The notes beneath the pieces are model-generated. The model was not told where the DNA came from and made no database searches. It saw nothing but the letters and a program-made list of their open reading frames with translations. A stretch of 64,000 nt of DNA from Rebecca billardiae RCC1528 (Eukaryota > Haptophyta). The stretch spans positions 806,001 to 870,000 of the forward strand of contig OZ251236.1 of NCBI GenBank assembly GCA_965240325.2. Reading direction: 5' to 3'. Positions 1 to 10,530 of this stretch are shown here, in pieces. The position numbers and the translations under genes were made by a program. Each line of letters opens with the position of its first letter. Position 1 is the stretch's first letter.

Positions 1-350
1 CGGCCCATGCCCTTGCCCACGCGGACGGCGTGCGCGGGCAGGAAGGCCTCCATGCCGTCGGCGAGCTGGCCGCGCGCGGGGACGGGCGCGTTATCCGGCC
101 CGCGCGTGTCCGCGATGAGCAGCAGGCGGTACAGCGTCACGACGACCACGCCCGAGGCGCCGCGCGCGTGCGACGTCGAAGCAAAGTCGCAGCCGACCGG
201 CCCGAACACAACTCGCTCTGCGGTGTAGAGCAGCTCGGCGATCGAGGCGGGCAGGTCGTGCGGGGGCGGCGGCGGCGGGAGAGGACTCAGCGGGTCGTTC
301 TCGAACGGGAAGTTCCCGTCGTCCGCCTCGCGGCCCGCCGGCGACGACAT
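1..350 (-). CDS. N-terminal part of a PH-GRAM (myotubularin-like) protein, cut by the window edge
   Basis: Reading the minus strand from the ATG at 350-348 gives an uninterrupted frame of about 116 codons to the left edge, so the gene continues outside. Seen: an N-terminal proline run, then the segment GVVVVTLYRLLLIAD followed by FLPAHAVRVGKGMG. Known: PH-GRAM domains, above all in myotubularin lipid phosphatases, carry the pattern G-x-L-x-V-T-x-Y-R-L-x-F followed by a VPLGxIxxIEK-type strand, and the order and spacing fit here. The catalytic domain would lie outside the window, so a phosphatase is inference; another GRAM or PH protein is possible. It is divergent from the gene starting at 553 with about 200 bp between the starts. 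Confidence 0.5.
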   Translation of the reverse strand, partial: MSSPAGREADDGNFPFENDPLSPLPPPPPPHDLPASIAELLYTAERVVFGPVGCDFASTSHARGASGVVVVTLYRLLLIADTRGPDNAPVPARGQLADGMEAFLPAHAVRVGKGMG

Positions 351-552
351 GGTCGACGACGCCCGCGGCTTGCGCCGGCCGTCGCGAGTGCGCGGCCTTT
401 GGACTGCTGGCCCTTCACCGAAGACTCAGACGAGTAGTTTGTGTGGGCCAGTCCGGGCAAGTTGAAAGTATGTCGTCCGGGGAAGGGGGTTTCCAATCGT
501 CCGGGCAAGGGCGCAAGCTCTTGTTAGCCCTTGGCTTGGTCCGGGCCGCGTT
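351..552. promoter_or_regulatory. Putative shared upstream region of a head-to-head gene pair
   Basis: About 200 bp lie between the minus-strand start at 350 and the plus-strand start at 553 (or 604). The stretch is lower in GC than the flanking coding sequence. No TATA-like box stands out; a bidirectional promoter is inferred only from the gene arrangement. Confidence 0.3.
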
Positions 553-2940
553 TTGCGGAACCGTACCGCTTGGGCAAGGCTGCTTGATGCGGCCGGGCGC
601 GTCATGCGCGATGCCTGGCGGGTTGGTGGTGTGGCACACGCTCTTGCTCTTGCCCTTGCTGTCATGGCGGCCCATACTGTAACAGCAAGAGCGTGGGCCG
701 GCGCGGCAGGCAAGGACGCTGCCGTGCGCAAGCCTTCGAGGCAAGCACGCAAGGCGCGCGCGACGGCGCACGCGTGTGCGTGCTCAAGCGTGTGTGACGT
801 GGAGGCCACTCTCAAGGACGCTTCCGCCTGCTTCGACCCGATCGCGCGGTGCGTCCCGCGGGTGCGGTGGTACACGCCGCCGCGTGACGTCGGGCGGCCC
901 GCCGACGCGCTCAACTATTCGCTCGCCCTCCTCGACTGGAACACCGTGTATCGCATCTCCGACCTCGCGCGCGCGCGCGGCGAGCGCTTCCGACTCGACT
1001 CGATGATCATTCTCTGCGAGCCCCGCTACCGCGGCACGCTGCTGCGCGACGCGCTCGCGCGGGTCTCTCGGCTGAATGGGACCTCGATGAGCTCGCTCGA
1101 CCACGCCGCCGTGGAGGCGGCCGTCGCCGCCTCCACCGAGGGCGGCGGCCAGCTCGGCCATGTGCGACTGCTGGGCAAGACGGGACCGAACGGGGTGACC
1201 ATCCAGCACGGGCTGATGGCGCGCGCGCTCGTCGAGCTCATGCGCGACCGGCTGGAGCGGGGGCAGTGCGAGGCGGCGCCGGCGCACGCCGTCGTCGTGT
1301 ACACGCGGCTGGGCGATGCCGTCGACGCCAACTACATCGAGCCGCTGCTCGAGCGGCTCGATCTCGAGCTGGAGGCCACCCGGACAGACGGGGCGCACGA
1401 CGCGCTCGTACAGCCGCTGCTGCCCCATCATCATCATCATCATCATGTTGATCGAGGCGGCGGGCGGAAGAGCGCCGCCGCCGCCACCGCCACCGCCACG
1501 CCAGTGCGGGAGGTGGTGATCAGCGGCGTGCTCAACTACGCGACGAACCCGCTGCGCGTGCGCGGGGACAGCACGCTCGCGTACGCGCACAGGGCGGAAA
1601 TGGACCGGCTCTCCGCGGACGTGGTCGACAGGCTCGTGCAGCGCGCCCACGCGCGCGGGCTGCGCGCCAGCGTGCGCTCCGAGCCGGACGCGGACCGCGA
1701 CCTGTGCTACTACGTGCTCTCGCCGCACGTGGTGACGGGCACGCACGGCGGGTTCCCGCTGTTCGTGCAGCTGCTGCGCCGCACGGCGGGGCTGCCCATC
1801 CCCGCCTGGGAGGGCAAGGGGCTGTACTCCACTCTGCCCAAGCACGCGTGCGCGTGCGCGCGCGCGTGCGCGCCGTGGGAGCGCGCGACGGTGGCGCGCT
1901 GCGTCGACCCGCTCCGTCGCTGCGGCACGGCGGCAATCAGGTGGTGGTCCTCGCCGAAGCGCAACGCGAGCACGCAGCTCGGGTACCAGCTCGCCGTCGT
2001 CGCGCAGCAGGGCGCGTACCGCGTCGCCGAGATCCTCCTGTCCCGGGGGCCCAAGTGGCGGCTCGACGCCACGCGTGTTTTGTGCGGCGCGCAGTTCCGC
2101 GGCACGGCGCTGCGGGACGCGCTCGCCAAGGCGAGCAAGCTCGACGGCGTGCTGAGCGGCTCGTGGGCGCCGAGTGAGCTGGAGCGGGTGCTGGGCAACC
2201 GCACCGAGGGCCCGACGCGCTGGCCAGGGCACGCCCTCCTCCAGGGCCGCAAGGGCGAGAACGGGCTGGTGCTGAGGACGCGCGAGATCGCGTTTGCGAT
2301 GGCGCGCGAGCTGCGCGCGCGGCTGCGCGCGCGCGCGTGCACGGCCGCACCGCCAGACGCGCTTGCGGTGTACATGCCGGTGGGCGACGGCCTGGGCGTC
2401 GATCCGGCCGCGCTCGCCAAGAAGATCGACGTGGTGCTCGCCGAGCTCCGCAACCAGCAGCGCGCGATCGTGCGCAGCGCCGTGCTGCTCGCGCGCATCG
2501 CGCTGCCGGCCGCGCTGGATGCCAACGCGAGCTCGGAGCTGGACTCGGGCGGTTTTAGTGCCTCGGCAATGGCGGAGCGGACAGATGCGGCGGTCGCGGC
2601 CGTGGACGCTCTCGTCGCGCACGTGCGCGCGCGCGGGCTGCACGTGAGCGTCCACTCGGAGCCGGACGTGGACCGACTGCTGTGCGTCACCACCTTCTCG
2701 CGCCACCTGGTCACCGCCGAGCTCCCGGGCAGCAGTGCCGATCACAGCCACAAGCAGTGGCAGGACGTCGTCGTAGGGAACGCACAGGTAGTGCCGCCGT
2801 CGCAGCGTCGTCGTCACCAGTGGCACCAGGCGTACGCAGGCGAGGACACCCACGGCGGGCTGCCACATCGGACAGAGCAGCTCTTCACGGAAATGCTCTG
2901 GCGTCTGCGCCGTGCTGCCGAGCTGACGAGTGCGGAGTAA
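553..2940 (+). CDS. Secretory-pathway protein with two tandem fucosyltransferase-like domains
   Basis: 795 codons, no intron seen. A hydrophobic stretch (about residues 26-45) after an Arg-rich start fits a signal peptide or type II anchor; Met18 at 604 is an equally good start. The body is two copies of one domain (about residues 78-425 and 440-795). Shared landmarks are RGTLLRDALARVS / RGTALRDALAKAS, VVVYTRLGDAV / LAVYMPVGDGL and VRSEPDADRDLC / VHSEPDVDRLLC, each followed by a HVVTGTHGG-like end. The R-x-G-D strand and the late Ser-Glu-Pro-Asp plus GTHGG segment resemble the nucleotide-sugar site of fucosyltransferase-fold enzymes (inference). In copy 2 the Arg of RLGD is Pro and about 40 residues interrupt the last motif, so copy 2 may be inactive. 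A run of seven His lies in copy 1. Golgi glycosylation is a plausible but unproven role. Confidence 0.55.
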   Translation: MRNRTAWARLLDAAGRVMRDAWRVGGVAHALALALAVMAAHTVTARAWAGAAGKDAAVRKPSRQARKARATAHACACSSVCDVEATLKDASACFDPIARCVPRVRWYTPPRDVGRPADALNYSLALLDWNTVYRISDLARARGERFRLDSMIILCEPRYRGTLLRDALARVSRLNGTSMSSLDHAAVEAAVAASTEGGGQLGHVRLLGKTGPNGVTIQHGLMARALVELMRDRLERGQCEAAPAHAVVVYTRLGDAVDANYIEPLLERLDLELEATRTDGAHDALVQPLLPHHHHHHHVDRGGGRKSAAAATATATPVREVVISGVLNYATNPLRVRGDSTLAYAHRAEMDRLSADVVDRLVQRAHARGLRASVRSEPDADRDLCYYVLSPHVVTGTHGGFPLFVQLLRRTAGLPIPAWEGKGLYSTLPKHACACARACAPWERATVARCVDPLRRCGTAAIRWWSSPKRNASTQLGYQLAVVAQQGAYRVAEILLSRGPKWRLDATRVLCGAQFRGTALRDALAKASKLDGVLSGSWAPSELERVLGNRTEGPTRWPGHALLQGRKGENGLVLRTREIAFAMARELRARLRARACTAAPPDALAVYMPVGDGLGVDPAALAKKIDVVLAELRNQQRAIVRSAVLLARIALPAALDANASSELDSGGFSASAMAERTDAAVAAVDALVAHVRARGLHVSVHSEPDVDRLLCVTTFSRHLVTAELPGSSADHSHKQWQDVVVGNAQVVPPSQRRRHQWHQAYAGEDTHGGLPHRTEQLFTEMLWRLRRAAELTSAE
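1426..1446 (+). repeat. (CAT)7 trinucleotide run encoding seven His
   Basis: Seven perfect CAT codons inside the first fucosyltransferase-like domain. They contrast with the GC-rich codon use around them, which suggests slippage expansion. Confidence 0.9.
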
Positions 2941-3889
2941 CAGCCTGGGGCTGGGCCGCCGACTCAGGCTCCGACCGTAGTGGACGGAGTCGTGATCGCG
3001 CGGAGTATATAGCCGCAGGGTCGGGACGGGACACGACTAACTCGACGACGGGTAGGTAAGCGCATATATGCGGGTATGTGTCTCTAATTAATAAGTGGCG
3101 GGTAACATGCGCTCGATCTTGGAGTAGTTTTTCGATCACCGAGTTCACCGACTGCTCTACGCGCACTCATCCGTCATCGTGCCAACTAAAATTCATCAGC
3201 AATTCCGTCGTCGTAATTTTGTTGGGGCGGGCGGTTGCAACGGTTATGAACAAGTAATAAGTCCGACGACATACCGTCATTAGCCGCCATAACAAGTCGT
3301 TGACGTTTGGCTGAATCTGTATGTGACACAGTGACGCAGCTGGCGTGCGCGCGCACGACCGCGCGACGGCACGCGGAGTCGGTTTTGGGTGCTTCTGACG
3401 GCTGGGCTGGGTTCCAGGACATATTTGTGCCGGTGCCTCCGCAAGCGCCACGCTCGTCAGACACCTAAATCGCATGGTTGTCGAAAATCACAATTCAGTG
3501 GGCTGCTGTCATGGACCCCCTACTAATTGAGTACATACGTAAAAGTCTAGTAGTTGTTGTAGTTCAGTACAGTAACTACTACCGTACTGTACTACGTCGT
3601 CGTCTGTACGTAGTACAGTTAGTTACAAATTTGAATATGAGACGCGCGCACATGTACAGCTCAGGCAGGCGAGATTGACGCCCGCCAACTGTCACCGCCC
3701 ATGAAGCCGTCGCCGATTGTACAGTTCAAGCAGTTTTAGAACGTGATGATGTATCATGATGCACGTAGTACGGTAGTAGTAGCTTACCTTGAAAAGATAG
3801 TACGACCGTACCCACTCCGTGGCAACTATTGTACGAATGATTGTATCATCGTCATACTGTAGGGTATTTGGTTGAGTCCTCAATAGCGG
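2941..3889. other. Intergenic spacer, AT-richer, no gene recognised
   Basis: The base composition drops sharply after the stop at 2940, with ATA/TAC-rich stretches around 3060-3110 and 3480-3850. Short open frames are present on both strands but none resembles a protein I know. It contains a perfect inverted repeat at 3566-3593. It should hold the 3' end of the upstream gene and the promoter of the sulfotransferase. Confidence 0.5.
3566..3593. repeat. Perfect 9-bp inverted repeat (AGTACAGTA / TACTGTACT)
   Basis: The arms at 3566-3574 and 3585-3593 are exact reverse complements with a 10-nt loop, in a stretch rich in TAC/GTA words. It lies about 300 bp upstream of the sulfotransferase start. 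It could be a regulatory hairpin or chance in low-complexity sequence. Confidence 0.6.
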
Positions 3890-5242
3890 ATGGGGTCGAT
3901 GGCGGCACTCGTCCTCGCCCTCGTCGGAAGTGGCGAGGCGTCGACAGAGCGGAGCGTCACAGGCAGCTTCCCCGAGATGCTCGCCTTCGCCGTGCACCAC
4001 AAGACGGGCACCGCGCTCATGGGACAGCACGTGAACCGCATCGACGCGATGGGCCAGGCGCGCAACGTCTCTGTCTGGCGACACGCGATGAGCGGCTACG
4101 CGCCTTGGCCGGAATGGCGAGAGCTGCCCCCGCGCGCTGCTCGTGCGCAGCTCGGGATCATCACCTCCCAGCATGGGCCGCCGCTGCCGTCGCTCCCGAC
4201 CCAAGCCATCGCAGCCAACGCGCCTCGATGGTGCCTCCTGCACATCATGCGTGACCCCGTCAGCATCGCCGTCTCAGGCTACCTGTACCACGTGCGCCTG
4301 GGCGACGCAGACGTCCGGCGCCTGCTGGGGACCAAGGACACCCACATCGCTGAGGCGTCCATCCACTTTGACGAGCCCGACTGCGCCGCCGTGCCCGCCG
4401 CGCCGGCCCCGAACGGCACGCGCCCCCGCCGGACCCACTACGAGCTGCTCAAGGCGGCGCCGAGCGACGAGGCGGGCGTGCTGTGCGAGGTCGAGGCGAG
4501 GGCGATGAACACGACGTGGGAGATGCTGCGGCTGGCCGAGTCGGCCGAGGCGTATCCCCACGCACTGGCAGTGGACATGACCGAGCTCGAGCGCTCACCC
4601 GCCAGTGTGTACGCCCAGCTGAGCCGCACGTGTGCGCTCTCAGACAACGTCAGCGGCCTGCTTGACGCCGTGGCACGGTCAGCAGCGATCTGGTCCCCCC
4701 CGCCGTCCGGCATTCACGTCAACGCCGATCTGGCGCGAGCCCGGCGCCTCCGGGCATTCCTGCGGGCGGGCGACCTGTCCCCAGTCACGCGCCAGCTGGA
4801 GCCCTTTGCGCAGCGCACCGTCGTGGCTCGCTACCACGAGTTCATGGCGCTGAGCGCTCGGCTGGGGTACCTGCAGCCTGCGCCCTCGGCGTCCACGGGG
4901 CTGGCGGCTGAGGCGCCGCTCGAGCCCGCGCTGCAGCGCGACGGCGTCGTGCCGAGATGGGTGTCGCATCCGCTCAAGTCCTGCAACGAGGTCGTGCTTG
5001 GGCTGCTCAGCGCAGCCATGGCGGCGCAGCGCGCACAGGGGCGCCGCGTCGACCCCACCATGTACACCTGCGCCAAGCAGCCTGCTGCTGCACAGCCTGG
5101 CAGCATCACGGGGTACACCCAACCGACCCAACGCGATCGGCAACGCTTACGCGATGCTTCGGCGCGTGCAGAAGTCATCGCACGCTACCTGCGAGGCGGC
5201 TTCAGACGCATGCGGAATCATTCGTCAGCAGACGATGTTTGA
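3890..5242 (+). CDS. PAPS-dependent sulfotransferase-like protein
   Basis: 450 codons. A short hydrophobic N-terminus (residues 4-13) could be a signal peptide or anchor. HHKTGTAL at residues 36-43 matches the 5'-phosphosulfate loop of sulfotransferases, and HIMRDPVSIAVSGYLYH from residue 118 matches the 3'-phosphate site (Arg-Asp-Pro followed by Ser in S-x-Y). These two motifs in this order identify the fold and predict transfer of sulfate from PAPS to a glycan, lipid or protein acceptor, probably in the Golgi (inference from family). About 110 residues after the domain are not recognised and include a short Cys-containing stretch. No intron seen. Met4 is an alternative start. It converges on the kinesin gene, with about 540 bp between the stops. 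Confidence 0.75.
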   Translation: MGSMAALVLALVGSGEASTERSVTGSFPEMLAFAVHHKTGTALMGQHVNRIDAMGQARNVSVWRHAMSGYAPWPEWRELPPRAARAQLGIITSQHGPPLPSLPTQAIAANAPRWCLLHIMRDPVSIAVSGYLYHVRLGDADVRRLLGTKDTHIAEASIHFDEPDCAAVPAAPAPNGTRPRRTHYELLKAAPSDEAGVLCEVEARAMNTTWEMLRLAESAEAYPHALAVDMTELERSPASVYAQLSRTCALSDNVSGLLDAVARSAAIWSPPPSGIHVNADLARARRLRAFLRAGDLSPVTRQLEPFAQRTVVARYHEFMALSARLGYLQPAPSASTGLAAEAPLEPALQRDGVVPRWVSHPLKSCNEVVLGLLSAAMAAQRAQGRRVDPTMYTCAKQPAAAQPGSITGYTQPTQRDRQRLRDASARAEVIARYLRGGFRRMRNHSSADDV

Positions 5243-5785
5243 CCGCAGCGTTCCGCCGCCGCTCCGTCGAGTAATAAGATCGACGAGTCATCTTAATCAC
5301 TCCGCCGCCGGGACCTAGCTCAGTAGCTGGCGCGGCCCTATGGCGTGACTATTCCGCCTCAGCCTGGCGGGCTCGGAGGGCTCCCGGACGACTCGACGAG
5401 GTCGAGGGCCTCCGCGGCCTGACGGCTGACGCTCGGATGATGATGACGACTGTGGCGATATGAGTGTGCTACTGAGTACTGACGATGTCCAGCATCATAT
5501 GATCGATGAAGACTGATGATGACGCGAAGCGCGCGCATGATTGATGCCTGAATCGGACTGATGTCTGATGATCAGTGACGACTACATATCAGATTCAGAC
5601 GCGACTCATCATCGATCTATAATATAGTATAATAGAGCTATATCACCTATATATATATATAGCAGCAGCTCTGCTCTTAGTTAGATAGTCTCTCGTCTGG
5701 CTCTCTCTCTCGTCTCTCTCTACTTCTTATCACTTATCAGCTGCTGCTCGATGCCATTATAGGCGATGACGACTGCTCTGAAGTG
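5243..5785. other. Convergent 3' intergenic region with simple-sequence stretches
   Basis: It lies between the stops of the sulfotransferase (plus) and the kinesin (minus). It contains TGATGAT-type repeats (about 5435-5560), a short TA alternation around 5650-5662 and a CT-rich tract (about 5690-5735). No coding potential or RNA gene recognised. It should hold the 3' UTRs and polyadenylation signals of both genes. Confidence 0.5.
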
Positions 5786-8700
5786 CTACTCGTCGCCGCT
5801 GAAGAGCGCGGCCATGTCGCGCTTGCCCCGGCGCTCCACGTACAGTGCCTTTCGCCTGCCGCCGCCCGCGACAGCGGCGGCGACAGCAGGGGCTGAGGGC
5901 GCGCCCACAGCTGTGGCACCGGCGCCACCAGCAACCTCGGTAGTGGCGGCGCCCGCTGCAGACGGCGCATCCTTGGTCTGGGCGGCGGCCTTGCCAGTGG
6001 CAGCGGCGCCGGCGGCACCCTTGCCGGCGGCTGGTCGGGGCTGGTGCGCGCGGTTGGTGATCGCGCCGAGTGGCGCGCGCTTTGGCGGCGCGGCCGCGGC
6101 GGCCACGACCGCCGTGCTCGCGCCGGGTGCAGGCGCGGCCGGTGAGTCGGCGGACGCGACAGGGGATGGCTCTGTCGTGGGCGAGTCGGCGGCGCTCGCG
6201 TCGGGCGTGCCGCCCGACGCCTTGGCGCGGCGCCGCGTCGTGATGGTCGGCGCGACGGCCTCAGCCGCCGTGGGCGCGAGCGACGCCGCTCCGCCCCGCT
6301 CCTCCGTGCCAGCGTCGCCGTCGGCCGCGCGCTCGGGGCGCGCGCGCGCGCGCGAGGCGCGCGGGATGACGGTGCGCGCCTCCTCCGTCTCGATCCAGTC
6401 CACGTCACTGCCCGCGGCCTCCTCCTCGTCCTCGTCGTCCTCCTCCTCCGACGAGGTGGCACTCTCCTCCTCCTCCTCCTCCTCGGTGCCCTCATCCTCC
6501 TCACTGCCGCCGTCAGTGCTGCCGCCGCCGCTGTCGTCGTCGCGCCCGGCAGCCGCCGCGGGCGCCGCGACGGGCACGCGCCGCGCCTCGTCGAGCACGG
6601 GGCGCGCAGGTGCCGCCTCGGCCGCGTCGGAGACGCGCGAGCGCGCGCGCGTCAGCTCGCCCTCCAGCTCGAGCACGCGCGCGCGCAGCGCGGCGGCGTC
6701 CGCGGCCGCGCGCGCCGCGTCCGCCTCTGCGGCGGCGAGCGTGGCCGACGCGTCGCGCGCCGCCGGCGCGCTGTCTATCTGAGCGGCGGTCGCGTCGACG
6801 ACGGCGGCGAGCTCCGCCTGGTGCGCGCGCTCCGCGCCCGCCTGCGCGCGCGCGTGCTCGGCGCGCGCGCGCTCGAGCTCGCGGCTCAGCCCGTCCGCCA
6901 CGTCGAGCGCGTCCTTGAGCGCCGCCTGTGCCTCGGCCGCGCGCAGCGACGCTGCGTCGTCGGACGCGCGCGCCTCGGCCGCGAGCGCGAGCGCGCGGCT
7001 CAGCGCCTCGCGCGCGCGCGCGGGCACGGCGGCGGCGGCGCCGAGCCGCGCGTCGTGCGCCGCGCGCCCCTTCTCCAGCGTCACGATCCGCTGCTGCAGC
7101 GCCGAGATTGCCTCCGAGCGGAACGCCAGCTCGCAGCGCAGCGCGTCGCGGCGGCCGTCGGCCGCGCCGCCGCCGGGCGCCTCGTCCGGCGGCCCGGCTG
7201 CGGCGGCGTCGGCCGCGTCGGCGCCCGTGCCGCCGTCGTGTGCGCCGCCGTCGGACGCGCCGCCGTGCTGCCTGAACGGGTGCGCTGCCGCGTCGAGGCC
7301 GTCCATCTCGCGCTTCGCCGCGCGCCGCGCGCCCACGTGCGCCTCGAGCTGCGCGCGCGCCTTGTGCAGAGCGAGTGCGCTGTCGGCGACAGCGTCAAGC
7401 CAGGCCGGCGGGTCGGAGGCGGCGGCGCCGCCGCCCGCGTCGGCCGCGGCCAAGGCGCCGCGCTCGGACGAGCCGCCGCCGCCGCCCGCCGTCGCGGGGC
7501 GCGGCGGCAGCGGCGGTTTCACCTGCGCGTGGATCCGGTCCCGCCGCGCCGCGGCCGCCAGCTGCGCCTCCTGCTGCCGCAGCTTCTTGTGCGCCGCCAC
7601 CACCTCCTCGCCCCGGCGCTTCAGCACGCTCGCCTGCCGCTCCGCGACGCCCGTGGCCTTGCTCAGCTGCGCGGCCAGCTTGCGCTCGGCGCGGCGCGCC
7701 TGCTTGAGCTCGTGCTCGCGCGCGCGCCGCGAGGAGAGGTGATCCGCCGCCGCCGCGCGCATCTGCTTCATCAGCCCCACCTTGGCCGCGCGCATCTCGC
7801 GGATCTCGGACTGCAGCGCGTGGAGGCGCGCGTCCGAGGACGCGCGCGCGCGGACGAGGGCCTCCGACGCGGCCAGCTTCTTCCGAGCGCCCTCGAGCGA
7901 TGCCTCGAGCGTGCGCAGGCGCTCGCGAGCCTCTCCCGCCGAGCCTCCGCCGCCCGACCCCGCCGCGGCGGCGGTCGCGCGTGCGCCCGGCGCGCGGCCG
8001 GCGTGCGCGCCGTCGGGGCCGGCGGTCCGGGGTCGCGCTGGCTCTGCCGCGGCCTCGTGCACGGCGGCGAGCGCGCCGAGCAGCCCCTCGCGCTCGGCCT
8101 GCAGCCGGCTGACGAGGCCGCGGAGCGCGTCAGCCTCTGCTTGGGCGGCGGCGGCGTGCGCCACGCCGCCGCCCTCCGCCGCCGCGCCGCTCGCCTCCGC
8201 GCCGGCGTCCGCGGCGGGTGCGCCCTCCGCCGCGGTCGCGTCTGCGTCGGCCGAGGCGTCACCGCGCGCGCCGCGCCGGGCGAGCACGTCAAAGTGCGCC
8301 GCGAGCTGCTCCTTGGCAGCGAGCGACGCGCTGAGCGCGTCGAGCTGCTGCGCCATCCGCCGCTGCTGCTGCGCGAACACGATGTCCTGCTCCTCCAGCT
8401 CCGCCGCGTCCGCCTCGTCGATCGGATCGGCGGCCGCGCCGTCCGCGTCGCCGCCGGCCGGCGCGGGCGCGTCCGCAGCCGGCGCTGCGGACGCGCCGCC
8501 CGAGGGCGGCGCGGCCGCGCCGGCGGCGTCGACGGCACCGGCCTGCACCACCGCCGCGCCGCTCAGCTCCGGCACCGGCGCGGTGCTCGCGCCGCTCGCT
8601 ACCAGCTGAGCGTGCAGTCGGCCAATCTCTGCGCCTGCGCGCGCGAGCTGCGTCTTGAGAGTGCCTACCTGGCCCTCGAGCTGGGCGCAGCGCCGCGCGA

Positions 8701-10367
8701 GCGCGCCCGCCTCGGCGGAGAGCTTGCCCATCCCGACGCCCGTCCCACCGGACGCCCCACCGCCGCCGCCCGCGCCTGCACCGCCGCCGCCCGCGCCTGC
8801 ACCGCCGCCGCCCGGCGCCTGCTGCGCCGACGCCAGCTGCGCCTGCAGCGAGCGCACCTGCAGTCGCAGCTGCTCGAGAGAGGCGCGCTCGACGTCCACG
8901 TTGACCACCGCCCTGTTCTGGATCTGCCGCGCACGGTGCGCGTACTTGAGGGTGTTGAGCGTCTCCTCGAAGTCGGCGTCCGAGGGCGAGACACACGCGA
9001 GCATCACGGTGCGAGCGTTCCCACCCAGCGAGTCCTGAAGAAGCCTGCGCGCCGGCCGCGGTGCGCGCGGAGGGGGGGCGCGGAGGCGGCGCGCGCGTCT
9101 CAGGGCATAGCGCGCGCGTCGCACGGCCCGCTCGAGCCGCGCCCGCGCGCACGCCGGGCCGCACGCCTCCCGCCGCGCGCGCGCGCGCCCCGCCAGCGAA
9201 CGCGCGCGAGCACCTGGTGAGCTTGGACTCGCGGTAAGGCACGTGCACGTGTGCCCCGGGCTTGCGCTCGGCGGTGAGCGCGCAGATCACGTTGCCGAGG
9301 GCGAGGAGGCCGCGGTTGATGTGGATGCCCTCCTGCAGCCGCTCGCCCTCCGCCTTGGTCCGCTTCAGCCGCTCCGACCCCGCCAGGTCGACGAAGTGCA
9401 GCTTGGCCACGCGTGACACCGGCGGCTCGCCCTCGGCCGCCGGCGCGTCCGACTCGACGCTCAGCGAGAAGACGGCGTGCGAGCGCGAGGAGATGGCGTT
9501 CATCGCGGTGGAGGCGGTGGCGCGGCCGAGCGCGCCGTGCTGCACGCAGCGCAACGCGTCCTCCGCCGAGCGCAGCTCGCGCGTGCGCGCGCCGGCGAGC
9601 GAGATGGCGCCATTCACATCCTCGCGAATGGTGACGTGCGCGCCCGCGCCCGCGGCCGACGAGCTGCCGCCACCGCCGCCGCCGCTCGACTCGGAGGCGG
9701 CGGCGTCGGCCGCGGCGGCGGCGGGGCCGCCGCCGGCGGCTGCTGCGTGCAGCAGGTCGCGCACCTCCTCGCGGTGGATCTCGATGAAGCTCGCGCTCAC
9801 CTTGGCGCGGACGAGCCGCTGTGAGTCGAGCGCCTCGCGCACCTGAGCGAACAGCAGGCGCATCGCGCGCGGCAGGATGCCGACGGAGGCGTCGTCGCGC
9901 TCGAGGTCGAGCGAGGCGGTGCCCATCGTGTGCGTCTTGCCCGAGCCCGTCTGGCCGTACGCGAACACCGTGCCGTTCAGCCCGTCGAGCGCGCCGCGCA
10001 CGAGCCTATCCACGCCGATCTCGGCAAAGATCTCGTCCTGAGACGCGCCGGTGCCAAAGACGTGGTCGAAGGTGAAGGCGCGCTCGGAGCCGAGGAAGAC
10101 CATGGGCTCGCCGGGCGTCGAGAAGACGCACTCGCTCGCGCCGTCGGCCAGGTCGGTCGGGAGCATCGGCCGCACGCGCAGCGCGACGCGCACTGCGCGA
10201 GCGCGCGGCGCGAGCGCGCGCGCGGCGCGCGCGCACGCAAGCCGTGTCACGACCGAGGCGGACGGCGCGCGCACGCGCGCAAGGCGGTCATCACAGCATC
10301 GAGCGGCGGCTGGGCGCCGTATCGCGCACGCACCGCTGGTCTCATCCTCCGCGTTGTCAGCGCTCAT
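5786..10367 (-). CDS. Kinesin-4-type motor protein with long coiled-coil tail
   Basis: Two exons: 10367-9214 and 9044-5786. The intron 9213-9045 (169 bp) starts GTGCTC and ends GCGCAG; the splice rebuilds the codon between SKLT and LLQDSLGG. Total 1470 residues. The motor starts near residue 65 (VRVALRVRP). P-loop GQTGSGKT is at 138-145, switch I NAISSRSH, switch [10 protein letters not shown], and the end is [16 protein letters not shown] then [20 protein letters not shown]. The last segment is typical of kinesin-4 (KIF4/KIF21/KIF27) and predicts an ATP-driven plus-end motor in spindle or flagellar transport. A poly-Ala/Gly insert interrupts the motor between LLHAA and HVTIRED. The tail is Ala/Arg/Glu-rich coiled coil with an acidic Glu/Asp run near residues 1225-1260. 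No Cys-rich chromokinesin motif is seen. The ATG at 10469 is a possible longer start, but its extension looks like leader sequence. Confidence 0.9.
8762..8817 (-). repeat. Three tandem 18-bp repeats in the kinesin tail
   Basis: Three copies of an 18-bp GC-rich unit (plus strand CCGCCGCCGCCCGCGCCTGCA type) encode a Gly/Ala spacer (GGGGAGAG pattern) just after the first tail coiled coil. Probably a flexible linker that expanded by slippage. Confidence 0.75.
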
Positions 10368-10530
10368 CGTGAGCTCGGTGGGTGCGTGCGTGGCTGGGCG
10401 CGACCTCGCGACTGGTTTGAATGCGGCCGGGCGCGAAGCGCCGAGTCCGGCAGGCACCCAAGGCCGCAACCCGCAAGCACGTGGGCCGCAACCGGCTGGA
10501 CTGTTTCCGGACTCGAAGGCGCACTACCGG

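Noticed and set aside
1426-1446. Seven-His run as a sign of vector contamination
   Set aside because: It lies inside a long natural frame with a duplicated domain and no vector sequence; a slippage repeat is sufficient.
5314-5390. tRNA-like A-box (TAGCTCAGTAGCTGG)
   Set aside because: No matching B-box (GGTTCGAxTCC) or acceptor stem follows at the right distance.
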